Assembly: GCA_964505555.1 (NCBI GenBank)
Contig: CAZDIO010000128.1
Span: 1-12,370 of the forward strand
Direction of reading: 5' to 3'
Length of the DNA stretch: 12,370 nt
From: CAZDIO01 sp964505555
GTDB lineage: Bacteria > Bdellovibrionota_C > UBA2361 > SZUA-149 > CAZDIO01
The notes under the pieces are model-generated. The model worked only from the letters and a program-made list of their open reading frames with translations. It searched no databases and was not told where the DNA came from. Below are positions 6,842 to 12,370 of the stretch, piece after piece. The first letter of the stretch is position 1. The number at the start of each line of letters is the position of its first letter. The position numbers were made by a program, and so were the translations under genes.

Positions 6842-6868
6842 CGAGTTTAGAGTACCGAGTTTAGAGTA
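6842..6868. promoter_or_regulatory. Tandem 13-bp repeat in the divergent promoter region, possible operator
   Basis: CGAGTTTAGAGTA occurs twice, at 6842-6854 and 6856-6868, separated by one base. A looser match (TAGTAGAGTATAAC) follows at about 6882-6895. The two copies are identical and lie in the 146-base gap between the carboxyltransferase and mutase starts. Direct repeats with a 14-base period can serve as a regulator's binding site. TATAAA at 6915-6920 may be the -10 of the mutase promoter, but no good -35 accompanies it. Confidence 0.45.
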
Positions 6869-6955
6869 ACAGATGCATTCAATAGTAGAGTATAACTAAG
6901 CTATTTATGAAGAGTATAAAATAAGCAAGCAATTGATAGTGTTTTTGTCTGCGTT

Positions 6956-8626
6956 ATGGGGAAAAAAGAACCTAATATTGAGAAGGAATATTCCAAGTGG
7001 GTGCACGAACGAAGTGGGAATGTGCTCTCTGCCGAGAATCAGCGAAAAACAACTTCTGGAATAACAATTTCCCCCCTCTCAGTTCCCTCCCCAGAGAGTT
7101 TCGATCCTCAGCACTACTTAAAAAATGTTGGGTTTTCCGGTGAGTTTCCCTTTACTCGGGGAATTCATCCCACCATGTATCGTGGCAAGGAGTGGACGAT
7201 TCGACAGTATGCAGGCTTTGGTGGTCCGCGTGAGGCAAATAAGCGCTACCGCTACCTTCTCTCCCAAGGAACGACAGGATTGAGTATCGCTTTTGATCTT
7301 CCAACACAGATGGGAAGAGATAGTGACGATCCGCTCAGTAAGGGCGAAGTAGGTCGGGTAGGTGTTTCTATCAGCTCGTTAAGTGATATGGAGAGTTTGC
7401 TCGAGGGGATTGCCCTCGAGCAGATCTCTACCAGTATGACGATTAATGCTACGGCCCCAATTTTACTCGCCTTGTATTTGGGGGTGGCAACGAAGCGAGG
7501 AGTTTCTTGGGAGAAACTTCGTGGCACAATTCAAAATGACATCCTTAAAGAATATGTCGCTCGAGGAACATATATCTACCCACCGCAGCCCTCACTTTCT
7601 TTAGTTGCGGATGTGTTTGAATTTTGTCGCGATCACGTTCCGCAGTGGAATACGATCAGTATCTCTGGGTATCATATTCGCGAAGCAGGATCGACTGCGG
7701 TACAGGAGGTCGCGTTTACCCTTGCTAATGCCATAAGCTACGTTGAGTCAGCTCTCAAGCGGGGAATGGAGGTAGATAGTTTTTCTCCTCGTTTGGCGTT
7801 CTTTTTTAATTGTCACAACAACTTTTGTGAAGAGGTAGCAAAGTTTCGCGCTGCACGAAGAATGTGGGCAAAAATTATGAAAAAGCGCTTTGGTGCAAAA
7901 GATCAAAAAAGTATGATGATGCGCTTTCACACTCAAACCGCGGGATCGACCCTTACGGCTCAACAGCCTGAGGTGAATATTGTTCGAACAACTCTTCAAG
8001 CTCTTGCTGCAGTGTTTGGAGGAACTCAATCTCTGCATACCAACGCCTATGATGAGGCGATGTGTCTACCGACCGAACAATCAGCACATCTTGCGCTTCG
8101 CACTCAGCAAGTTATTGCAAAGGAAAGTGGTGTGGTTGATTTTGTCGATCCCCTTGGAGGGAGTTATGCCATTGAGGAGCTTACCGATGCGATTGAGAGG
8201 CAGGTGGAGGAGTATTTGCTAAAAATTGACTCCTTGGGAGGCATGGTAAAAGCGATCGAAGAAGGATTTCCGCAACGAGAGATTGAAGAGTCAGCTTTTG
8301 TGTATCAACGAGAGATTGAAGCTAAGGAGCGAGAGATCGTTGGAATCAATGTTTATACTGATTCTTGGAAATTGGGCGGGGGAGAGGAGCGGGTATTAAA
8401 GGTGGATGACCGCTTTGAAACGGAGCAACGAGAACGTCTTATTTCGCTTAAAAACAGCCGAGACCAAGAAAAGTCCAAAGCAGCTCTTGAGCAACTTTCT
8501 CTAGCTGTAAAAGAGGGGACAAACGTTATGCCCGCAATCTGTGAGGCGGTAATTAAAGAGGTGACACTGGGCGAGATTTCTAACATATTTCGTCAGTTTT
8601 ATGGAGAATATCAGGGCGTTATGTAG
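6956..8626 (+). CDS. mutB: Methylmalonyl-CoA mutase, catalytic (large) subunit without B12 domain
   Basis: Adenosylcobalamin-dependent interconversion of (R)-methylmalonyl-CoA and succinyl-CoA. The 556 residues form the TIM-barrel substrate-binding domain only. After an N-terminal segment (1-50), the barrel begins around YLKNVGFSGEFPFTRGIHPTMYRG and runs to about 470. Residues known to bind substrate in the family are present: Tyr85 in RQYAGF, Arg203 in ARGTYIYPP, His240 in SGYHIREAG and Arg323 in MRFHTQTAG. Tyr and Arg at the first two positions point to methylmalonyl-CoA rather than isobutyryl-CoA, where Phe and Gln are usual. The B12-binding domain with D-x-H-x-x-G is missing, as in split mutases that use a separate subunit of about 140 residues; that partner is not in the window. 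The start ATG lacks a Shine-Dalgarno, and no other usable start lies between it and the upstream in-frame stop. Confidence 0.95.
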   Translation: MGKKEPNIEKEYSKWVHERSGNVLSAENQRKTTSGITISPLSVPSPESFDPQHYLKNVGFSGEFPFTRGIHPTMYRGKEWTIRQYAGFGGPREANKRYRYLLSQGTTGLSIAFDLPTQMGRDSDDPLSKGEVGRVGVSISSLSDMESLLEGIALEQISTSMTINATAPILLALYLGVATKRGVSWEKLRGTIQNDILKEYVARGTYIYPPQPSLSLVADVFEFCRDHVPQWNTISISGYHIREAGSTAVQEVAFTLANAISYVESALKRGMEVDSFSPRLAFFFNCHNNFCEEVAKFRAARRMWAKIMKKRFGAKDQKSMMMRFHTQTAGSTLTAQQPEVNIVRTTLQALAAVFGGTQSLHTNAYDEAMCLPTEQSAHLALRTQQVIAKESGVVDFVDPLGGSYAIEELTDAIERQVEEYLLKIDSLGGMVKAIEEGFPQREIEESAFVYQREIEAKEREIVGINVYTDSWKLGGGEERVLKVDDRFETEQRERLISLKNSRDQEKSKAALEQLSLAVKEGTNVMPAICEAVIKEVTLGEISNIFRQFYGEYQGVM

Positions 8627-8666
8627 GGCTGTATTTTGTTGAACTTTCCTGGAAATGCGGGTATCT

Positions 8667-8699
8667 ATCCAAAACTGTTTTTTTGGATGAGTCTTTTTT
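8667..8699 (+). terminator. Possible terminator after the mutase gene
   Basis: ATCCAAAA (8667-8674) pairs with TTTTGGAT (8681-8688) over eight base pairs with a six-base loop, and a six-T run follows at 8694-8699. The stem is AT-rich and five bases separate it from the T run, so termination is probably weak. Confidence 0.4.
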
Positions 8700-8711
8700 G
8701 AGAAGTGCCAG

Positions 8712-8717
8712 TATAAT
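8712..8717 (+). promoter_or_regulatory. Consensus -10 box upstream of the DksA-type gene
   Basis: A perfect TATAAT lies 59 bases before the start at 8777, between the mutase terminator candidate and the next gene. The expected -35 position (8689-8694, GAGTCT) is poor. It may need an activator, or the match may be chance in AT-rich sequence. Confidence 0.35.
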
Positions 8718-8776
8718 AGAGTATTAAGCTTACTCAAAAAAAGCGTTAAAAAAGCACTTATATGGAAGTGGTTTTT

Positions 8777-9199
8777 ATGAAGAAAAAAGAGCTTGATGAA
8801 TTTAAAAAGCTTCTTCTCCTTGAGCGTCAGGCAGTGCTTGAGCACTTAGCTCAGTTAAAAGATGAAAGCACTGAGGAGCTCTCCCAAGGTTTAGGGGATT
8901 CAATTGATATTGCTTCTGCAGAAATTACTCAGGCTTCAATACAAAAGCTTGGAAATCGTGAGAAGAAGCTCCTATCAAAAATTGATCACGCCCTTTCTAA
9001 GTTTGAAAGTGGTGAGTATGGTCAATGTGAAAACTGTGGCGAACCGATTACTCCGGCTCGACTCCGCGCGCGTCCAGTAGCGCAGTTCTGTATTGATTGT
9101 AAAACGGAACAGGAACAAAACGAGCGCCGTTATGGAACGGGTGAAGAGGAAGAGGACGTAGTTTGGAACGTTGAGGATGAGCCAGATCAGAGCGTCTAA
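8777..9199 (+). CDS. dksA: DksA/TraR family zinc-finger transcription regulator
   Basis: DksA-type proteins enter the RNA polymerase secondary channel and, with ppGpp in many species, tune transcription of rRNA and stress genes. From the ATG at 8777 it has 140 residues. A coiled coil fills about 1-80, with its tip at GDSIDIASAE; Asp41 and Asp44 with Ala46 fit the D-x-x-D-x-A tip motif of DksA. A four-cysteine zinc finger follows: C84-x-x-C87 and C105-x-x-C108, with GEPITPARLRARP between. The C-terminus is very acidic (GTGEEEEDVVWNVEDEPD). The second ATG is chosen because GGAAGTGG precedes it and the M-K-K-K-E-L start is typical; the ATG at 8762 has no Shine-Dalgarno. Whether it is the main DksA or a paralogue cannot be told from here. 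queG follows 15 bases later. Confidence 0.9.
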   Translation: MKKKELDEFKKLLLLERQAVLEHLAQLKDESTEELSQGLGDSIDIASAEITQASIQKLGNREKKLLSKIDHALSKFESGEYGQCENCGEPITPARLRARPVAQFCIDCKTEQEQNERRYGTGEEEEDVVWNVEDEPDQSV

Positions 9200-9214
9200 G
9201 CTCATTCATTTTCC

Positions 9215-10402
9215 TTGAGTAGGACACTCCAATTTTCTTTTCTTGAAAGTCATGCAAAAACCTGCGGTTTAGAGCTTGTTGGAGCACTTTCTTTTGCTGA
9301 GGCAGAAGGGGCGCTTCAACGCCGTGCGCGCTCGCTTACGCAGTGGCAAGATCAGGGGTTTGCAGCGTCGATGAGCTATATGAAGCGGGATCCTCAGTTA
9401 TTTCTCGATCCGCGAAATTTTCTCTCTGGCGGAAAATCAATAATTTCATTTGTTGTTTCGTATTACCAAGGAGAACTTCCTTCTCGTCCAAAAGGTTGTG
9501 GAAGAATTGCACGGTATGCGTGGGGAGAAGATTATCATCGTGTTCTTCGGGATCGCTTAAAAACTTTTATCGGGGGTGTTATCAAAGAGATAGGAGATAG
9601 CGAGCAGATCGCTTATCAAATTTTTTCTGATGCAGTTCCCCTCCTTGAACGGGTGTTAGCATCCGAAAGCAATCTTGGGTTTATTGGAAAAAACAGTATG
9701 TTGATTCGTCCTCGCTGGGGATCGTATACTTTTCTTGCCGAAGTGCTTTGGAACGTAGAAATAATTGATGATCGACAACAGCTCTCCATTGTTTTCGAAG
9801 ACGAACAGCTCGGTTCTTCTTGTAAACGCTGCACAAGATGTCTCACCGCATGCCCAACGAATGCTTTTGTTGCTCCTGGAGTGCTTAATTCATCACGATG
9901 TATCTCCTATCTCACTATTGAAAAGCGAGGAGAGTTCTCAGAGGAGGAGCAACGCGCGATAGGGGAGTGGCTTTTTGGATGTGATATTTGTCAGGAAGTT
10001 TGCCCTTTTAATCATTCGCAGGTGGAAAAACTAAGGATCAAAGAGTTCTCTTCAAATTATGGGGTAGGTCCTTTTCTGGATCTCCTCTCTATTTTAAAAA
10101 TCCGTAATGATCATGAGTTTCAAGCACGATTTGGAAAAACACCGTTAATGCGAACTGGCCGATCGGGACTTATTCGTAATGCCTGTGCTGTTGTAAGCAA
10201 CATGAACTATACAGAGGCAATCAATTCACTTGTGGAGGTGCTCGAAGAAGATTCTACACTTCTTGCTAGAAAACATGCAAAATTTGCGTTAGAAAGACTT
10301 TCTAAGGTAGCAGAAGGGATAGAGCGAAGAACTATCCAAAATGTCTTAAGAAAAGGAGGAGGGAAAGATGATACGAAAAGCCACTTTTCTTTTTATTCTT
10401 AG
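9215..10402 (+). CDS. queG: Epoxyqueuosine reductase QueG
   Basis: Catalyses the last step of queuosine formation in tRNA, reducing epoxyqueuosine with cobalamin and two [4Fe-4S] clusters in the cytoplasm. The 395 residues match the usual 375-395. The N-terminal cobalamin-binding region runs to about 195 and includes SMSYMKRDP, GRIARYAWGEDYH, FSDAVPLLER (Asp139 at the expected general-acid position) and ASESNLGFIGKNSMLI. The ferredoxin-like part has C203, C206, C209, C213-P, then C229 and C256, C259, C263-P. A HEAT-like C-terminal region (about 310-375) follows. The start is a TTG with no clear Shine-Dalgarno, in the same frame as the upstream gene and five codons after its stop; it is the only usual start codon in that gap, so reinitiation is likely. 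The last 35 bases overlap the next gene. Confidence 0.95.
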   Translation: MSRTLQFSFLESHAKTCGLELVGALSFAEAEGALQRRARSLTQWQDQGFAASMSYMKRDPQLFLDPRNFLSGGKSIISFVVSYYQGELPSRPKGCGRIARYAWGEDYHRVLRDRLKTFIGGVIKEIGDSEQIAYQIFSDAVPLLERVLASESNLGFIGKNSMLIRPRWGSYTFLAEVLWNVEIIDDRQQLSIVFEDEQLGSSCKRCTRCLTACPTNAFVAPGVLNSSRCISYLTIEKRGEFSEEEQRAIGEWLFGCDICQEVCPFNHSQVEKLRIKEFSSNYGVGPFLDLLSILKIRNDHEFQARFGKTPLMRTGRSGLIRNACAVVSNMNYTEAINSLVEVLEEDSTLLARKHAKFALERLSKVAEGIERRTIQNVLRKGGGKDDTKSHFSFYS

Positions 10403-10949
10403 TGTTTGTTTTCTTACCTGTATCTCCTGTTCTACACGGGTGGGAGGAACTATTCATCTTTCAAAAATACCCACAGTAGAGATTGATCATGGCTCAAAGA
10501 TTACTGCTTCTGACGCCGCATTGTTTATTGATGAACTAAGAGATACTCGTCCAGAGAGCCAAGTGGCGGACTTTAACGGCCGATCTATTTTTTCAGACTC
10601 AGCATTCGATCTTCTTGTAAAAGAATCTCTCCAGCAAACATTTAGGCAAAAAGGGTTTGTAATCTCTGATTCTGCGGCGGTTGTTCTCTCTGGTGAGATT
10701 CGACAGTGGCATGCAGAGATTACCGGGGGGGTGCCAGGAACGGTAAAAAGTAAAGCGAGTATTTTTCTTGAGGTGTTTGACCCGGCAAATCGTCGAGTTT
10801 ACACCGGAACCTATCAGGGGACCGCTTCAGTAGAGCGGGCTTCAATTAACGATAAAGATGTAAATGTCTCACTTACTACGGCAATGCAACAAGCGATTCG
10901 TCAGGTAGTGCTTGATGAACAATTGGTTAAATTGCTCTCTTCTTTTTAA
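10368..10949 (+). CDS. YajG-like outer-membrane lipoprotein
   Basis: A predicted lipoprotein of 193 residues. The signal is M-I-R-K followed by a hydrophobic stretch and C-I-S-C, with the likely acylated cysteine at residue 21; the Cys at position -3 is slightly unusual. The mature part has the layout of the YajG family (about 190 residues in E. coli, role unclear): an early segment on induced differences (FIDELRDTRPESQV), a helix LLVKESLQQTFRQKGFVI, a strand pair around VVLSGEIRQWHAEITGG, then KSKASIFLEVFDPANRRVYTGTYQG and a closing helix AMQQAIRQVVLDEQLVKLL. Assignment rests on this layout, so it is moderate. AAGGAGGAGGG (10353-10363) lies five bases before the ATG, inside the end of queG, giving a 35-base overlap and likely coupling. 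The last base of its TAA stop is the first base of a 154-bp palindrome. Confidence 0.75.
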   Translation: MIRKATFLFILSVCFLTCISCSTRVGGTIHLSKIPTVEIDHGSKITASDAALFIDELRDTRPESQVADFNGRSIFSDSAFDLLVKESLQQTFRQKGFVISDSAAVVLSGEIRQWHAEITGGVPGTVKSKASIFLEVFDPANRRVYTGTYQGTASVERASINDKDVNVSLTTAMQQAIRQVVLDEQLVKLLSSF

Positions 10950-11102
10950 GAGCCTCTAACAAAATGAAAACCTCCTGTCGTTGCGAGCGAAGCGAAGCAA
11001 TCTCATACCATCGATGAAGGTTCGAGATTGCTTCGCTTCGCCCGGCGGCCGGGCCTCCCGGCTCGCAACGACAGGAATGAAAGTCATTTTGTTAGAGGCT
11101 CT
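10949..11102. repeat. 154-bp near-perfect palindromic element with nested arms
   Basis: The ends are a perfect 19-bp inverted repeat, AGAGCCTCTAACAAAATGA (10949-10967) and its complement (11084-11102). Inside are a 15-bp pair, CCTGTCGTTGCGAGC (10974-10988) with 11061-11075, and an 18-bp pair, GCGAAGCGAAGCAATCTC (10987-11004) with 11024-11041, closing on a 19-base loop. The right arm has a 19-base GC-rich insertion (11042-11060) that could form its own CCCGG/CCGGG hairpin. It lies precisely between two convergent genes and no protein is encoded in it. It may act as a two-way terminator. A mobile, MITE-like or REP-like origin is inference; no clear target-site duplication is visible. Confidence 0.85.
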
Positions 11103-11128
11103 ATGCCTGCTGATGTGATGAAGGTGAT

Positions 11129-11554
11129 TTAAGAACGCAGTTGTTTGTCTTCGTTTTTTAATCTCGAAACAGCTTCAACCACCCGACAGTTAAATTCTTG
11201 CTGTCCTGCATAGCTTTCTTTGAGGTGAATTTTTACAAGCGGCCAGGTAAGTCTTTTGAGAAAGACAATCAGGGGACCGATAAATTTTCGGTGTGAGGTG
11301 ATTGAGCGTGCAGGCTTTAGTTCAAACTGTGAAAGCTTCGCAAGAGCTCGAAGATCTTCACAGGTTTGAAAATCTACCTCTTTTCCTTCAGGAAAAAGTT
11401 TTTTTGAGAGCGTAGATACCTTTTTAATCTCTTTCTCGGTGTAGTGAGAATCTCTCACAAGCCGCTCTTCCAGCGCAGTATTTACGCGCGACTCTAGCTG
11501 ATGCCAGTTTGAAAGGAGGTGATTTGAAGGAGACGTTAAGTCCTTTTGTTCCAT
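11129..11554 (-). CDS. Hypothetical protein, function unknown
   Basis: A 141-residue protein that I cannot assign firmly. The first half is charged and helical (LESRVNTALEERLVRDSHYTEKEIKKV). The middle has SITSHRKFIGPLIVFLKRLTWPLVKIHLKE (about 83-112), a hydrophobic and basic stretch too broken to be a clear membrane helix, and QQEFNCRVVEAVSRL follows. The S-H-R-x-x-x-G-P-L-I-V-x-x-K pattern followed by Q-x-E-F-N resembles a segment I associate with proteins encoded next to glycosyltransferases or sugar methyltransferases. That memory is not proof, and no such gene lies in the window. The ATG at 11554 has no evident Shine-Dalgarno. It converges on the YajG-like gene. Amino-acid make-up and length favour a real gene. 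Confidence 0.6.
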   Translation of the reverse strand: MEQKDLTSPSNHLLSNWHQLESRVNTALEERLVRDSHYTEKEIKKVSTLSKKLFPEGKEVDFQTCEDLRALAKLSQFELKPARSITSHRKFIGPLIVFLKRLTWPLVKIHLKESYAGQQEFNCRVVEAVSRLKNEDKQLRS

Positions 11555-11603
11555 AGAGAAGATCTATCAAAATAAAGAAATTCTGTAAATTCAAGCAGCT
11601 AGG

Positions 11604-11673
11604 GCTGTTCCATTGAGCTTCTAGCGCCGCTCGCAACGACAGAGAGTTTCTGCTGCATCTAAAATGGAACCGC
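11604..11673. repeat. Short palindromic element with the dispersed-repeat core
   Basis: GCTGTTCCATT (11604-11614) is the complement of AATGGAACCGC (11663-11673) at 10 of 11 positions, giving terminal inverted repeats. The centre contains CCGCTCGCAACGACAG (11627-11642), the same core as the elements at 1-91 and 10949-11102. The right part, from the core to TGGAACCGC, aligns with 43-91. It looks like a shortened relative of the window-start copy. Confidence 0.65.
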
Positions 11674-11678
11674 TCTAG

Positions 11679-11752
11679 AATTGAACACAGAGTAAAGAGA
11701 AGAAGCTTTTGAATTTAACTCTGTGCAACCCTGTGAAACTCTGTGTTCAATT
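11679..11752. repeat. 15-bp perfect inverted repeat around CTCTGTG repeats
   Basis: AATTGAACACAGAGT (11679-11693) is exactly complementary to ACTCTGTGTTCAATT (11738-11752). Between them ACTCTGTG also occurs at 11718-11725, with a related CCCTGTGAA at about 11730. The result is a stem with a 44-base loop containing one internal direct repeat. No function is evident. Confidence 0.7.
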
Positions 11753-11964
11753 AAGAATTCGCAATTGCGCCAACTTCTTTGCAGAATGTTTTTGCATCAG
11801 TAGAAAATGCAAAAACAGGGCGATCCGGACAGGGTTAGCCGTAGCGATAGGTATCTATTTTTATAAGCAAATTTACTACCTTCGGGAATCAGCGAGGAAA
11901 GGGCAAATCAGGTAAGCGTCTAGGAAAGCACGCGTTTTTATTTTCATCTTACTTAAAAAAACTC

Positions 11965-11992
11965 TCAAGCATTCAGATATTGCCGACGATAA
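11965..11992 (+). promoter_or_regulatory. Sigma-28 (FliA-type) promoter of the flagellin gene
   Basis: GACGATAA (11985-11992) matches the sigma-28 -10 consensus GCCGATAA at seven of eight positions. TCAA (11965-11968) lies 16 bases upstream, where TAAA is expected with a spacer near 15. Flagellin genes are the classic sigma-28 targets, and the leader would be about 145 bases. Position and match make this likely; the -35 is imperfect. Confidence 0.6.
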
Positions 11993-12000
11993 TTTGTTTA

Positions 12001-12142
12001 CAACAGGGTAAATTTGCCTTGTTGGGATGTATAACAACGCCAAACGTTGCGTCACGGCTCAGTATTTTGGGCAGGACGGGCATGGGCCTCTAGTCGAAGG
12101 ACCGACTAGGCAAACGCGAGGTCGCTTTCAAGGAGGAAAGAC
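12001..12142 (+). promoter_or_regulatory. Structured flagellin mRNA leader with GGA sites
   Basis: Three hairpins can form: CAACAGGG/CCTTGTTG (12001-12024, eight pairs including one G-U), CAACG/CGTTG (about 12034-12048), and CTAGTCG/CGACTAG (12090-12109). The third has the six-base loop AAGGAC, presenting GGA at 12099-12101. The strong Shine-Dalgarno AAGGAGG (12130-12136), six bases before the ATG, carries further GGA cores, and another GGA lies at 12074-12076. A GGA in a hairpin loop plus one at the ribosome site is the arrangement CsrA uses on flagellin leaders such as Bacillus hag. CsrA control here is inference. Confidence 0.5.
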
Positions 12143-12370
12143 ATGTCAATTACCATTAATACCAATACCGCGTCTGTTAACGCCCAGCGGCGATTGGGTC
12201 AAACAACGGCTGCTCTCCAAAAGACATACGAGAGATTATCATCGGGATTACGTATTGTACGTTCTTCAGATGACGCTGCTGGTTTGGCTATTGCTGAAGG
12301 GTTAAAAGCGGATCAGAGAATCGCAAGCGTTGCCATACGAAACGCAAACGATGGTGTATCTCTGATCTCC
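12143..12370 (+). CDS. fliC: Flagellin N-terminal part, runs off the window
   Basis: The filament subunit of the bacterial flagellum, exported through the flagellar type III system and polymerised outside the cell. Only the first 76 codons are present, with no stop before the window end. The conserved N-terminal D0/D1 region is plain: MSITINTNTASVNAQRRLGQ, then ERLSSGLRIVRSSDDAAGLA (30-49), then LKADQRIASVAIRNANDGVS. The start ATG follows AAGGAGG by six bases. Length, variable domain and the C-terminal helices cannot be judged. The sigma-28-like promoter upstream fits a late flagellar gene. Confidence 0.96.
   Translation, partial: MSITINTNTASVNAQRRLGQTTAALQKTYERLSSGLRIVRSSDDAAGLAIAEGLKADQRIASVAIRNANDGVSLIS

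Larger units (their letters stand above)
11555..12000. other. Gene-free region with several inverted repeats
   Basis: About 590 bases separate the hypothetical gene and the flagellin. From left to right they hold a small palindromic repeat (11604-11673), a 15-bp inverted repeat (11679-11752), an 11-bp perfect hairpin (TGTTTTTGCAT at 11787-11797 with 11807-11817, nine-base loop), roughly 140 bases in which I recognise nothing (11818-11960), and the flagellin promoter. The open frame at 11709-11915 (+) has no Shine-Dalgarno or recognisable content and is taken as chance. Confidence 0.6.

Noticed and set aside
6810..6955. B12 riboswitch before the cobalamin-dependent mutase
   Set aside because: No B12-box-like sequence and too little space for the full aptamer; only tandem repeats and AT-rich sequence are present.
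10949..11752. CRISPR array or insertion sequence among the repeats
   Set aside because: The repeats are palindromes of differing size without regular spacers, and no transposase or Cas gene is present in the window.
11807..11935. Possible GEMM-type cyclic di-GMP riboswitch, suggested by the segment ACAGGGCGATCC
   Set aside because: The rest of the GEMM consensus and its second helix are not visible, and the stretch lies upstream of the likely flagellin promoter, so it would not be in that mRNA.
12027..12305. 92-codon open frame over the flagellin start
   Set aside because: It is in another frame across the flagellin leader and the unmistakable flagellin N-terminus.

Overview
The window looks like ordinary chromosome from a flagellated, probably Gram-negative bacterium of moderate GC content. 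The evidence is two predicted lipoproteins, a DksA/TraR protein, QueG, and a flagellin behind a sigma-28-like promoter. The split methylmalonyl-CoA mutase, the separate biotin carrier and the palindromic intergenic repeats built on GAGATTGCTTCGCTTCGC would suit a deltaproteobacterium-like lineage. That placement is an inference from gene style; no marker gene settles it. I see no prophage, insertion sequence with a transposase, CRISPR array, tRNA or rRNA.

Layout. Bases 1-91 hold a truncated palindromic repeat. A small heat shock protein gene (230-733, +) follows, ending in a good intrinsic terminator, then a DUF1579 lipoprotein gene (856-1530, +) ending in a 13-bp hairpin. About 500 bases of repeat debris separate these from a block on the minus strand. 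Read in its own direction, that block runs: carboxyltransferase (6809-5262), a 69-residue epsilon-like protein, a biotin carrier protein, a helical HEAT-like protein of unknown function, and the magnesium transporter MgtE (3394-2078). Divergent from it, after a 146-base control region with a tandem 13-bp repeat, is the catalytic subunit of methylmalonyl-CoA mutase (6956-8626, +). A DksA-type protein, epoxyqueuosine reductase QueG and a YajG-like lipoprotein follow on the plus strand. The YajG-like gene converges on a 141-residue protein of unknown function (11554-11129, -), and a 154-bp palindromic element lies exactly between them. The right end holds more repeats, a sigma-28-like promoter, a structured leader, and the first 76 codons of a flagellin that runs off the window.

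How the genes fit together. The carboxyltransferase, epsilon-like protein, biotin carrier and mutase form a partial methylmalonyl-CoA module: propionyl-CoA is carboxylated to methylmalonyl-CoA and isomerised to succinyl-CoA, or the reverse. Three expected parts are absent: the biotin carboxylase, the B12-binding mutase subunit and the epimerase. Both the mutase and QueG use cobalamin. Hsp20, DksA and MgtE are housekeeping or stress genes.

I did not find a convincing new multi-gene system. The signals most worth a second look are the palindromic repeat family, a hairpin that hides a near-perfect Shine-Dalgarno upstream of the HEAT-like gene, the CsrA-like GGA sites in the flagellin leader, and the tandem repeat in the mutase/carboxylase divergent promoter.
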